Of a stretch of 64,000 bases of DNA, positions 52,421-59,864 are shown piece after piece (position 1 is the first letter of the stretch; each line of letters begins with the position of its first letter). The DNA is taken from the NCBI RefSeq assembly GCF_026341815.1, contig NZ_JAPENX010000001.1, positions 3,844,001 to 3,908,000 on the forward strand, given 5' to 3'. The translations under genes and the position numbers were made by a program. The stretch is from Streptomyces sp. NBC_00572. GTDB lineage: Bacteria > Actinomycetota > Actinomycetes > Streptomycetales > Streptomycetaceae. A model generated the notes under the pieces. It saw only the letters and a program-made list of their open reading frames with translations. It was not told the origin of the DNA and searched no databases.

Positions 52421-53464
52421 CTACGGGCAGATGAGCGAAGCCCCGGGAGCGGGCGCGTAGGCGCCCACGGGAATCTCGCTGGGCGCGACCTCGTCGGCCG
52501 CCGGCAGCGGCCGGTCCTCACGCAGCCGCCCGAAGACCTTCGCCGACCCTTCCTTGTCCCAGGCGAGCGTGGACCCGACACCCGCGATGTCCGGGTTGAA
52601 GCCGCGTACCGGCACGGTCGCGAACTCCGTACGGTCCGGGGGCAGGTCACGCAGCCGCTCGGCGAGCGTGAGCAGCTCGGCCGGTGAGATGCCCCGCTCG
52701 GTCGCGCCGGTCCCGCGCAGGGTCGCCGCGAAGTCCATCAGCCGGTCGGGATCGTTCAGGATGCCCTCGCGGAGCCGTTCGAGGGTGTTCACTACGAACT
52801 TCTGCTGTTTCTGGATGCGGCCGAAGTCCATCTGCCCGTCGGCCTTCCGCGACCGAACGTACTGGAGCGCCTCGCCGCCGCCGACGGGCTTGGTCCCGGG
52901 CGCCAGGTCGATGCCGGTGGCCGGGTCCTTGAGGGCCTTCTCCGTACAGATGGGGACCCCGCCGTCGACACGGTCGACGGTGTCCATGAAGCGCCGGAAG
53001 TCGATCTCCAGGTAGCGGTGGACGGGCAGCCCCGTCATCGACTCGACGGTCTCCACCGTGAACGAGGAACCCCCCTCGGCCCAGGCGCCGTTGATCTTCG
53101 ACTGGTGGGCGGCGTGCAGTTTTCCGGTGCGACGGTCGCGGTGCTGGTCGGGGAAGGAGGTGAGCGAGTCGCGCGGCAGGCTCACGACGTCGACCCGGTC
53201 GTTCTCCGCCGAGACGTGCACGAGCATCATCACGTCCGTGCAGTCGCACTCCTGCCCGCCGAGCCGGAAACGTTCCTTCTCCTCCTCGGTGACGCCCTTG
53301 CGGCTGTCGATGCCGACCACGAGCAGGTTCAGCCCCTTCTCGGGGGCGGGGAGATCAGTGGGGGCGGCTGCGGCGAGGGCGCCGGGAGCGAGGGCGGCGA
53401 GAGCGGCGAGCGCCGTCGGGGCGAGCAGCGGACGGCGCGGCCGCCGCGGACGCGGGAATTTCAT
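52421..53464 (-). CDS. LytR-CpsA-Psr (LCP) family phosphotransferase
   Basis: 347-residue LCP protein, which attaches teichoic acid or other polymers to peptidoglycan from an undecaprenyl carrier. An N-terminal secretion or membrane segment (PLLAPTALAALAALAPGALA) is followed by NLLVVGIDSRKGVTEEEKER, SLPRDSLTSFPDQH (the RD motif), KINGAWAEGGSSFTVETVES (the KINxAxxxGG motif) and LQYVRSRKADGQMDFGR (the RKxxxxDxxR motif). The ATG at 53464 ([11 protein letters not shown]) is chosen over a longer frame from 53671. It sits between rodlin genes, pointing to cell-wall or coat anchoring. Confidence 0.9.
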   Translation of the reverse strand: MKFPRPRRPRRPLLAPTALAALAALAPGALAAAAPTDLPAPEKGLNLLVVGIDSRKGVTEEEKERFRLGGQECDCTDVMMLVHVSAENDRVDVVSLPRDSLTSFPDQHRDRRTGKLHAAHQSKINGAWAEGGSSFTVETVESMTGLPVHRYLEIDFRRFMDTVDRVDGGVPICTEKALKDPATGIDLAPGTKPVGGGEALQYVRSRKADGQMDFGRIQKQQKFVVNTLERLREGILNDPDRLMDFAATLRGTGATERGISPAELLTLAERLRDLPPDRTEFATVPVRGFNPDIAGVGSTLAWDKEGSAKVFGRLREDRPLPAADEVAPSEIPVGAYAPAPGASLICP

Positions 53465-53582
53465 GCCCGCACGGTAATTCGAGCGCGCTCGCACACAGTT
53501 GCGCGACGCGACATGAACAGGGCGAATCACTCTCCTGCGGCGCCTGTGTAATGATGCGGGAATCGCAGCGGAAGGAGCGAAG

Positions 53583-53792
53583 ATGGCGCCGGATCCCGGG
53601 AAATGGGAACGGATGGCCTTCATTCCGAAGAGCCGATATGTGAGCGACCCACCCCCAGCAGCCGACCGCACACCATTCCCCCTCTATTCCGCACTGGTGA
53701 CCCAGTGGGTGCAGGCGGGCCGGACGGTACCGGGGATGCCCGACCGGGAGTGGGAACGCCTTATGGCGACCCCGATCTGGCCGACCTGGTAG
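53583..53792 (+). CDS. Small conserved hypothetical protein
   Basis: 69 residues: MAPDPGKWERMAFIPKSRYV, DPPPAADRTPFPLYSALVTQ and WVQAGRTVPGMPDREWERLM. GGAAGG lies 6 nt before the ATG. The GRTVPGxPDxEWERL motif occurs in many small Streptomyces proteins as I recall, which argues that this is a real gene. No signal peptide or transmembrane helix. Function unknown. Confidence 0.65.
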   Translation: MAPDPGKWERMAFIPKSRYVSDPPPAADRTPFPLYSALVTQWVQAGRTVPGMPDREWERLMATPIWPTW

Positions 53793-53807
53793 CGCGGTGA
53801 TGACGAA

Positions 53808-53833
53808 AGGGGCCGCCCCGGAGGGCGGCCCCT
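53808..53833. terminator. Hairpin between the 69-residue gene and rodlin 2
   Basis: AGGGGCCGCCC (53808-53818) pairs perfectly with 53823-53833 around a 4-nt loop between convergent genes. Confidence 0.7.
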
Positions 53834-53866
53834 GACGTGTGAACGTCGTCGCGCGAAGGCGGAACG

Positions 53867-54277
53867 TCAGTTGTTGCCGACGCCGTTGCCCGACAGGACC
53901 GGGATGTCGTCCAGGATGTGCGAGAGCGCCTCGTCACCCTTGGCCTGGGTGGAGTTCTCGGTGCACTGCTGGTTCTGCGGGGACGACAGGACGTTGATGT
54001 CCTGGACCGCGATCGGGACGGCGCCGAGGACCGAACCGGCGTTGACCTTGGCCGGCAGGCCGATGCACGGCTTGTTCAGGGAGCCCTGGACGAGCGCGAA
54101 CTGCGGGCTCATGCTGCCGTACGTGGTGGAGTTGCCGTACTCCTGGTGCGCGCCGTTGCCCGACAGCGAGGTGGTGCCGCCGTCGTTGGCGATGGCGAGC
54201 GCCGGGGTGGCGATGGCGGCGGAGGCGCCGACGATGGCGGCGGCTGCGGCCGCGGTGGCCATAACCTTCTTGATCAC
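53867..54277 (-). CDS. Rodlin 2
   Basis: 136-residue secreted rodlin, GTG start with AAGGGAA ahead. Signal peptide MIKKVMATAAAAAAIVGASA ending at PALA, then IANDGGTTSLSGNGAHQEYG, SPQFALVQGSLNKPCIGLPA and SSPQNQQCTENSTQAKGDEA. It differs from rodlin 1 mainly in THGDM versus TYGSM and the GSVLGAVP region. It is divergent from rodlin 3 in the classic rdlA/rdlB arrangement; the two genes share 218 bp with two opposed copies of the same candidate promoter. Confidence 0.92.
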   Translation of the reverse strand: MIKKVMATAAAAAAIVGASAAIATPALAIANDGGTTSLSGNGAHQEYGNSTTYGSMSPQFALVQGSLNKPCIGLPAKVNAGSVLGAVPIAVQDINVLSSPQNQQCTENSTQAKGDEALSHILDDIPVLSGNGVGNN

Positions 54278-54319
54278 GGGAGTTCCCTTCTAGAACCGGC
54301 TCCGTGCAGGGAGCGGCCT

Positions 54320-54348
54320 GATCAACTGACCGTGGACGCAAGGGTTCC
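54320..54348 (-). promoter_or_regulatory. Candidate sigma-BldN-type promoter of rodlin 2
   Basis: On the minus strand: GGAACC (54348-54343), 16 bp, GTTGATC (54326-54320), 43 nt upstream of the GTG. It matches the rodlin 1 and rodlin 3 elements in both boxes and spacing. Confidence 0.65.
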
Positions 54349-54419
54349 GCTGTGTCACCCCCTTGGCGGAGCGCACACGGCAGCGCGAAACGCGGCCCCA
54401 GTCGAACGAGTGAAGCGCC

Positions 54420-54448
54420 GGAACCAAAGGCATCGCTCGCAGTTGATC
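54420..54448 (+). promoter_or_regulatory. Candidate sigma-BldN-type promoter of rodlin 3
   Basis: GGAACC (54420-54425), 16 bp, GTTGATC (54442-54448), 47 nt upstream of the rodlin 3 GTG. The sequence between the boxes is unrelated to the other copies, so only the promoter boxes are conserved. Confidence 0.65.
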
Positions 54449-54495
54449 CCGTCGCATCAATCAGGTCGATTGGTGGGAACAGGAACGGAATCACC

Positions 54496-54906
54496 GTGAT
54501 CAAGAAGATTATGGCGGCTGCGGCTGTTACGGCCTCTGTTGTCGGCGCTTCTGCCGCGATGGCCTCCCCGGCGCTCGCCATCGCCAACGACGGCGGTACG
54601 ACCTCGCTCAGCGGCAACGGCGCGCACCAGTCGTTCGGCAACTCGAAGACCAAGGGCGACCTGAGCCCGCAGTTCTCGGCCGTCCAGGGCTCGCTGAACA
54701 AGCTCTGCCTCGGCGCTCCGGTCAAGGCCAACCTCGGTTCGATCGTCGGTGCCGTCCCGATCGCGGTCCAGGACATCAACGTCCTGTCCTCCCCGCAGAA
54801 CCAGCAGTGCACCGAGAACTCCACCCAGGCCAAGGGTGACGAGCCGCTGTCGCACATCGTGGAGGACATCCCGATCCTCTCCGGGAACGGCGCCTACAAC
54901 GGCTGA
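54496..54906 (+). CDS. Rodlin 3
   Basis: 136-residue secreted rodlin, GTG start (MIKKIMAAAAVTASVVGASA). The mature part carries NDGGTTSLSGNGAHQSFGNS, SPQFSAVQGSLNKLCLGAPV and SSPQNQQCTENSTQAKGDEP. It is the most diverged of the three (NKLCLG for NKPCIG, VKANLGS for KxNAGS), perhaps giving a different role in rodlet assembly. The longer frame from 54352 is not used. Followed by a strong terminator. Confidence 0.92.
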   Translation: MIKKIMAAAAVTASVVGASAAMASPALAIANDGGTTSLSGNGAHQSFGNSKTKGDLSPQFSAVQGSLNKLCLGAPVKANLGSIVGAVPIAVQDINVLSSPQNQQCTENSTQAKGDEPLSHIVEDIPILSGNGAYNG

Positions 54907-54922
54907 TCCGTATCGCGCATGC

Positions 54923-54960
54923 CAGGGCCGGAGGGAACGAAAACGTTCCCTCCGGCCCTG
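54923..54960 (+). terminator. Terminator of rodlin 3
   Basis: A perfect 17-bp stem (54923-54939 with 54944-54960, CAGGGCCGGAGGGAACG and its complement) around an AAAA loop. Confidence 0.85.
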
Positions 54961-55076
54961 TTCTGCGCGTGCAATGGAGTGAAAGAGCGAATGTTGCCGC
55001 TTTCGCGGTTTCCTTTGTGAGGCATGTTCGTTGTGTTGCGTGAAAGTGTTCCGCCACCGAAAGGATGCAGACGAAA

Positions 55077-55310
55077 ATGAACTGTAAGAAGGCTGCTGCC
55101 GTCGTCGCCGGAATCATCATGGCCATGGGTGCGGCGACCCCCGCCTTCGCCGACGCGGAGGCCGAGGGCCTGGCGTTCGGTTCGCCGGGTGTCCTCTCCG
55201 GCAACGTCGTCCAGATCCCGATCCACGCGCCGATCAACGTCTGTGGCAACAGCGTGAACATCATCGGCGTGCTGAACCCGGCCGCGTTCAACACCTGCGT
55301 CAACGCCTGA
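55077..55310 (+). CDS. Short chaplin
   Basis: 77-residue secreted chaplin. Signal peptide (KKAAAVVAGIIMAMGAATPA, cleavage at AFA-DAE), then one chaplin domain of about 50 residues: AFGSPGVLSGNVVQIPIHAP and INVCGNSVNIIGVLNPAAFN, with the two conserved Cys (NVCGN and NTCVN) that form a disulfide. It has no LAXTG signal, so it is a short, freely released chaplin that self-assembles into the amyloid-like surface film. ATG 55077 is preferred; ATG 55065 is in frame but lies on the ribosome site. The upstream region lacks the GGAACC/GTTGATC promoter of the rodlins. Confidence 0.92.
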   Translation: MNCKKAAAVVAGIIMAMGAATPAFADAEAEGLAFGSPGVLSGNVVQIPIHAPINVCGNSVNIIGVLNPAAFNTCVNA

Positions 55311-55336
55311 GTCCCCAGCGCCACGCAGACACAGGG

Positions 55337-55374
55337 GCCGGCCCCCGGAGAGCATCCGCTCCCCGGGGGCCGGC
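55337..55374. terminator. Terminator after the chaplin gene
   Basis: GCCGGCCCCCGG (55337-55348) pairs perfectly with 55363-55374, between the chaplin and the convergent flavoprotein gene. Confidence 0.75.
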
Positions 55375-55380
55375 TCTCGG

Positions 55381-56649
55381 TCATGCCGAGACCGGCGCCT
55401 TCGCTCCCGCACGCGGCCGGCCCACCGCCCCGCCCCGGGCGCCCGCCCGCAGCCGCTGCCGCACCCCTCGCACCAGACGCCCCGCCGTGTACTCGGCGCC
55501 GAAGACGAACCGCATCGAGGGACCGTACGAAGGGGCGGTGAGCAGCCCCGCGAGGAAGAGGCCCGGCCACGAGGACTCGAAGAGACCGCCGACCTCCGGA
55601 GCGCCGCCCGCACCGACCGTGCGCAGCGCGCCGCGCAGCGCCGGGGACAACACTCCCGCCCGGTCCAGGCTCGGGGTGAAGCCGGTGGCCGCCACGACAT
55701 GGTCGGTCTCCAGGACCGTCGTCCCGTCCGGACCCGCCACGTCGAGCCGGACCCGCTCGTCCCCGGTCACGGCCGCCGCGGTGATCCGCTGCCCGAGACG
55801 TACGTCCCCGACCGCCGCGAACCGATCGCGCAGCCACCAGGCACCTGCGGGGCCGAGCGCCGAGTCGAAGATCCGCTCGCGGGTGGCGGCCGGCAGGCGC
55901 CGGAAGACCCCCGGGGTGTCGGCGTACAGCTTGTTGCGCCAGCCGCAGCCGAGCCCCGTGTGCGGGGCGCGCAGGGTGGGCCACAGGCCGCGGTCGAGGG
56001 CCGGGGGCAGGGTGTTCCAGTTCAGCCGGTCCGCGCGGGCGAGGATCCGTACGGTCGCGGCGCCCTGTTCGACGAGGAGCGCAGCCGTCTCCAAAGCGGC
56101 CTGACCGGCCCCGACGACGGTGATGTCCAGGCCGGCGAAGCGGTCGAGCCCGCCGTGGTGGCTGGAGTGGGTGACGTACCGGCGGGGCAGGCCCCGCAGC
56201 GGCCCGGGGACCTCCATGAACGGCAGGACGCCGACCGCCAGCGCCACCGTCCTGGCCCGGAGGGCCTCGCCGTCCTCGGTGAGCAGCTCGAAGCCGTCGG
56301 CGGCGGGCGCGACCGAGCCGATCAGGCGCTCGTCGAGCGCGGGCACGGCCTGCCGGGCGAACCAGTCGCCGTACGCGGCGAAGAAGTCGACCGGCAGCGG
56401 CACCCCGTGCGCGGCGCGCACGCCCCGCGTGGCGGCGTAGGCGTCGAGTCCGTACGCCCCCCGGGGGTCGGAGAGATGGGAGGCCCAGGGCTCCGACTTC
56501 AGGAACATGCCGGGGGGCATGGAATGCCAGGACGCCATCGAGCGGCCGAAGGTCCGCAGGCGCAGTCCGCGGGCGGCCGCGTGCGCGGCCACGGACAGAC
56601 CGTACGGTCCGGCCCCGACGACCACCAGGTCGTACATCGACTTCGACAT
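55381..56649 (-). CDS. FAD-dependent oxidoreductase (lysine/ornithine N-monooxygenase-like)
   Basis: 422-residue flavoprotein. The FAD-binding motif is VVVGAGPYGLSVAAHA near the N-terminus; the NAD(P)H motif is DITVVGAGQAALETAALL at about residues 175-195. ATGF appears in VVAATGFTPSLD. The overall look is that of the pyridine nucleotide-disulfide/Lys-Orn hydroxylase group (the FMSKSMYD start and SWHSMPPGMFLKSE substrate side). AAGGCGGAAGG just ahead of ATG 56649 sets the start; ATG 56667 overlaps the upstream stop in ATGA. It is coupled to the ATP-grasp gene, so the two act in one pathway. Substrate unknown. Confidence 0.85.
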   Translation of the reverse strand: MSKSMYDLVVVGAGPYGLSVAAHAAARGLRLRTFGRSMASWHSMPPGMFLKSEPWASHLSDPRGAYGLDAYAATRGVRAAHGVPLPVDFFAAYGDWFARQAVPALDERLIGSVAPAADGFELLTEDGEALRARTVALAVGVLPFMEVPGPLRGLPRRYVTHSSHHGGLDRFAGLDITVVGAGQAALETAALLVEQGAATVRILARADRLNWNTLPPALDRGLWPTLRAPHTGLGCGWRNKLYADTPGVFRRLPAATRERIFDSALGPAGAWWLRDRFAAVGDVRLGQRITAAAVTGDERVRLDVAGPDGTTVLETDHVVAATGFTPSLDRAGVLSPALRGALRTVGAGGAPEVGGLFESSWPGLFLAGLLTAPSYGPSMRFVFGAEYTAGRLVRGVRQRLRAGARGGAVGRPRAGAKAPVSA

Positions 56650-56663
56650 CGTGCCTTCCGCCT

Positions 56664-58010
56664 TCATCGTGGGGTGAGCTGGTTGGAGGAGCTGCGGGCC
56701 GGCGGCGGCGCCGACGGGGGAGCCGGAGTGGGGCGCGCGCGTCGGGACCGGAGCAGTTCTCGGAGCGCGGTCAGGGCCTTGCGCAGCAGGTGCCCGAGCC
56801 AGGCGCGGCCCATGGCGAACGCGGGCACCGGATCGTCGGCGGCGCACCAGGCGTACTCGGTGAGCCGAGGTGCCTCCCCGGTCGCGGTCTCGTCGGCGGA
56901 CCGACGGCGCGGGGAGGTGAGGAGCGACAGCGCCGCGTAGTTCTCGACGACGAACCGGCGGCCGTACGCGGGGGAGTACGGCGGTACGGGCCGCCCGGTG
57001 AGGTCCAGATGGAGCGCCCGGACCACGTCCAGGCCGTCGGGGTCGGTGAAGAGCCGGAACTGGGCGCCGGGCCGGGGGTTGAAGTCGAGCAGGTGGTACG
57101 CGCCCGTGGACCGGTCGAGCCGGAAGTCGAGGTCGCACACGCCCCGGTAGCCGAGCGCGTCGAACAGCTCGCGGGCCGTGCGGTCCACCGCCGGGTTCGC
57201 CGTCCAGCGGCCCACGGCGGTGAGCCCGGCCCCGTCCGGCCAGGACCGCTCCTTGCGACCGGTCGCCCCCGTCGTGCAGCGGCCGTCGGTGTCCACGTAC
57301 CCGTGGAAGAACCAGTCCAGGTCCCGGCCGGCCAGAAGCAGCCTCTGGAGCAGCAGCCGGCTGCCGGCCTCCGGAGTGCGGGCGTACAGCTCCCGCACCT
57401 CCGGGAGGGAGCGCACGATCGAGGTGCTGCGCAGCCCGCCGCCGGCCGGAAGCAGCCAGGGGCGGCTCCACTTGGCGACCACCGGGAGCCCGAGCGACCA
57501 GGCCATGGCGGCGGCCTCGTCGGCGTCGACGGGGAGTTCGGTACGGGGATGGGGCAGGCCCAGGTCCGCACAGGTCTCGGCGAGCGCAGCCTTGTCCGCG
57601 ACCCGCAGCAACTGCTCCTCGGTCTGGTGGGGGAGCAGGAAGCGGGGGGAGAGCTCGGCGCGGCGGCGGGCCAGGGCGAGGGCGCTGACGTCGTCCAGGG
57701 GGAGGACCAGGAGAGGAGTTGACGGACCGTCGGCGGACTCGACCGCGGTCCCCGCCGTCACCTCGTCCGCGATCCCGTGGAGCAGAGTGACCAGCTCGGT
57801 GGAGGAGGTCGTCCCCGGACTCGCGCGGGCCGACCGGAGATAGCGGGAGCGGGTCACCGGGCTGGTGCTCGATTCGATGACGGCATGGACCGGAATTCCC
57901 GCCCGGCCCAGCGAGCGCACGGCCCCGAGAGTGCCGTGATGGAAGGGATTCCGGTCGAGCCGCACAAGGACGGTGGGAACGCTGGTGTCGAAACTCTGAC
58001 GACGCAGCAC
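56664..58010 (-). CDS. ATP-grasp domain protein (carboxylate-amine ligase-like)
   Basis: 448 residues. The N-terminal part (LVRLDRNPFHHGTLGAVRSL) and central ATP-grasp core (ADKAALAETCADLGLPHPRT; LPVVAKWSRPWLLPAGGG) end in GVCDLDFRLDRSTGAYHLLD, FNPRPGAQFRLF, the metal and phosphate binding Asn/Arg region. The fold ligates a carboxylate to an amine or thiol through an acyl-phosphate. A C-terminal Pro/Arg tail follows. GTG 58010 is the start; its stop overlaps the flavoprotein gene. The neighbouring genes build surface polysaccharide, so it may modify a sugar or a small secreted amide. Confidence 0.82.
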   Translation of the reverse strand: MLRRQSFDTSVPTVLVRLDRNPFHHGTLGAVRSLGRAGIPVHAVIESSTSPVTRSRYLRSARASPGTTSSTELVTLLHGIADEVTAGTAVESADGPSTPLLVLPLDDVSALALARRRAELSPRFLLPHQTEEQLLRVADKAALAETCADLGLPHPRTELPVDADEAAAMAWSLGLPVVAKWSRPWLLPAGGGLRSTSIVRSLPEVRELYARTPEAGSRLLLQRLLLAGRDLDWFFHGYVDTDGRCTTGATGRKERSWPDGAGLTAVGRWTANPAVDRTARELFDALGYRGVCDLDFRLDRSTGAYHLLDFNPRPGAQFRLFTDPDGLDVVRALHLDLTGRPVPPYSPAYGRRFVVENYAALSLLTSPRRRSADETATGEAPRLTEYAWCAADDPVPAFAMGRAWLGHLLRKALTALRELLRSRRARPTPAPPSAPPPARSSSNQLTPR

Positions 58011-58167
58011 GGCATGCCCTTCATCTCTGGTGCCCCAACTGGGCGATCAAATCCTCTAATGGACTACTGATCAGAGGGAAGCCGAGTTCACGGTCGGCTC
58101 ATTAGGAATACTTTCGGAGTATCGGATTGACGGATCATCAAGGCGCGTACGACGCGAAGGAGCGGCC

Positions 58168-59820
58168 ATGGCGGCTACATATCGGAGAACCTCCAGAGCG
58201 TGGCTGGGGGTGTTCACCGCCGGTCTCCTCGCCTCGGGCTCAGTCGTGCTGTCGTCCCCCGCCCACGCCTCCGAATCCGTAACGACGAAAGACCCCGGAC
58301 CGACTCTCTCCAGCGCCATGGGAGCCTTCCTCGACTCGGGCGCGCTCGGGGTCGCCCGCATCGGGCAGCTGGAGCAGTGGCTCGGCGGACGCGAACTCCG
58401 CGTCGGCCACACCTACCTCCCCGGCGACCTCTGGAAGAACATCGAGGGCCCGCCCGGCTTCCTCGACGCCTGGGCGGACTGGCGCAACGCGAGGACCGAC
58501 CGCCTGTTCGTCCTCAACGTGCCCATGCTGGAACGCAACGAGGCCGGCGTCTCCGACGCCGAGGTCCGCCGCCAGCTCCAGCTCGGCGCCGCCGGGTACT
58601 ACGACCACCACTTCACGGCCCTCGCCGAGCGGCTCGTCCGGCTGCGGGCGACCGACACCGTCATCGTCCTCGGCTGGGAGATGAACGGGACCACGTACAC
58701 CCACCGCTGCGCGCCCGACCCGACCGCGTGGAAGAAGTACTGGAACCGGATCGTCACCGCGATGCGTTCCGTTCCCGGCCAGAAGTTCCGCTTCGACTTC
58801 AATCCGAGCCGTGGCCGCGACGCCGTGCCGTGGACCGAGTGCTACCCGGGTGACGACGTCGTCGACATCATCGGGATGGATTCGTACGACCAGCCCCCGG
58901 GCTCGCGTTTCGACCAGCACGTCAGCGAACCGTACGGTCTGCAGAAGCAGGTCGATTTCGCGGCCGAGCACGGAAAGCTGATCTCCTATCCCGAATGGGG
59001 TCTCTTCCGGAACGGCGACAACCCCGAATACATGCGGCGCATGCTGGACTGGATGAAGCAGCACAAGCCGCTGTACCACACGATCACCGATTACTGCCCG
59101 CACGGCGTCTGGCAGTGTGACGACAATCCGCAGTCGTCGCAGATGTTCCGTCAGATGCTGTACGGCACGGAGCCGGAGCTCCCGACGTGGCCGACGGATC
59201 CCACGGACCCGACGTGGCCGACGGATCCCACGGACCCGACGTGGCCGACGGATCCCACGGACCCGACGTGGCCGACGGATCCCACGGACCCGACGTGGCC
59301 GACGGATCCCACGGACCCGACGTGGCCGACGGACCCGACCGATCCTGTGGATCCGACCGATCCGGTGGATCCGACCGATCCCACGGACCCGGTGGACCCG
59401 ACGGTTCCTGTGCCGAAGCCTGTGCCGAAGCCTGAGCCGAAGCCGGAACCGAAGCCTGAGCCCAAGCCGGAACCGAAGCCCGAGCCCAAGCCGGAGCCGA
59501 AGCCCGAGCCGAAGCCCGAGCCGAAGCCTGAGCCCAAGCCGGAGCCGAAGCCCGAGCCGAAGCCTGAGCCCAAGCCGGAACCGAAGCCGGAGCCCAAGCC
59601 CGAGCCGAAGCCGGAACCCAAGCCGGAGCCCAAGCCGGAGCCCAAGCCCGAGCCGAAGCCTGAGCCCCAGCCCGAGCCCAAGCCCAACTGTTGGACCGTG
59701 AACCTCGGTTCATGGGTCGAGAGCTGGATCGGTGGACCCGTCTGTGTCCCGAAGGACTCCTGGAAGGACGAGGTCGACCTCGACTGGAAGGACACGCTGA
59801 AGGGCGTCTGGCCCTTCTGA
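58168..59820 (+). CDS. Secreted GH26-like glycoside hydrolase with WPTDP and KPEP repeats
   Basis: 550 residues. Signal peptide to about residue 35 (PAHA-SES). The catalytic domain (about 45-325) resembles GH26 endo-beta-mannanases: acid/base Glu171 in [10 protein letters not shown], nucleophile Glu276 in ISYPEWGLF, and [13 protein letters not shown]. Next come six perfect TWPTDPTDP copies (residues about 340-393), VDPTDP copies, then about 20 KPEP units, and a 45-residue C-terminal segment with two Cys ([18 protein letters not shown]). The linker probably spans the wall or holds the enzyme on it. RBS GAAGGAG precedes ATG 58168. It converges with the acyltransferase-like gene. It may trim the polysaccharide made by the next operon. 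Confidence 0.87.
   Translation: MAATYRRTSRAWLGVFTAGLLASGSVVLSSPAHASESVTTKDPGPTLSSAMGAFLDSGALGVARIGQLEQWLGGRELRVGHTYLPGDLWKNIEGPPGFLDAWADWRNARTDRLFVLNVPMLERNEAGVSDAEVRRQLQLGAAGYYDHHFTALAERLVRLRATDTVIVLGWEMNGTTYTHRCAPDPTAWKKYWNRIVTAMRSVPGQKFRFDFNPSRGRDAVPWTECYPGDDVVDIIGMDSYDQPPGSRFDQHVSEPYGLQKQVDFAAEHGKLISYPEWGLFRNGDNPEYMRRMLDWMKQHKPLYHTITDYCPHGVWQCDDNPQSSQMFRQMLYGTEPELPTWPTDPTDPTWPTDPTDPTWPTDPTDPTWPTDPTDPTWPTDPTDPTWPTDPTDPVDPTDPVDPTDPTDPVDPTVPVPKPVPKPEPKPEPKPEPKPEPKPEPKPEPKPEPKPEPKPEPKPEPKPEPKPEPKPEPKPEPKPEPKPEPKPEPKPEPKPEPKPEPQPEPKPNCWTVNLGSWVESWIGGPVCVPKDSWKDEVDLDWKDTLKGVWPF
59182..59343 (+). repeat. Six tandem 27-bp repeats encoding PTWPTDPTD
   Basis: Six near-identical copies starting CCGACGTGG, coding for the Pro/Thr/Asp linker of the GH26-like enzyme. 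Copy identity is very high, so this is a site of repeat expansion or contraction. Confidence 0.85.
59412..59690 (+). repeat. KPEP-coding tandem repeat
   Basis: About 20 copies of a 12-bp unit of the CCGAAGCCGGAA or CCCAAGCCCGAG kind, coding for alternating Lys-Pro-Glu-Pro. Such stiff, alternately charged linkers are known in wall-spanning proteins such as TonB and surface adhesins. Synonymous codon use varies between copies, unlike the neighbouring 27-bp repeats. Confidence 0.8.
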
Positions 59821-59831
59821 CCCCCCCCGTG

Positions 59832-59864
59832 ACGACGGCGGTGGAGATCATCCGCCGCCGTCGT
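59832..59864. terminator. Hairpin terminator of the GH26-like gene
   Basis: ACGACGGCGG (59832-59841) pairs perfectly with CCGCCGTCGT (59855-59864). It overlaps the last codons of the convergent acyltransferase-like gene. Confidence 0.6.

Noticed and set aside
59182..59690. Repeat array that could look like a CRISPR array
   Set aside because: The units are in-frame codons (27 bp and 12 bp) without spacers, and no cas gene is present.
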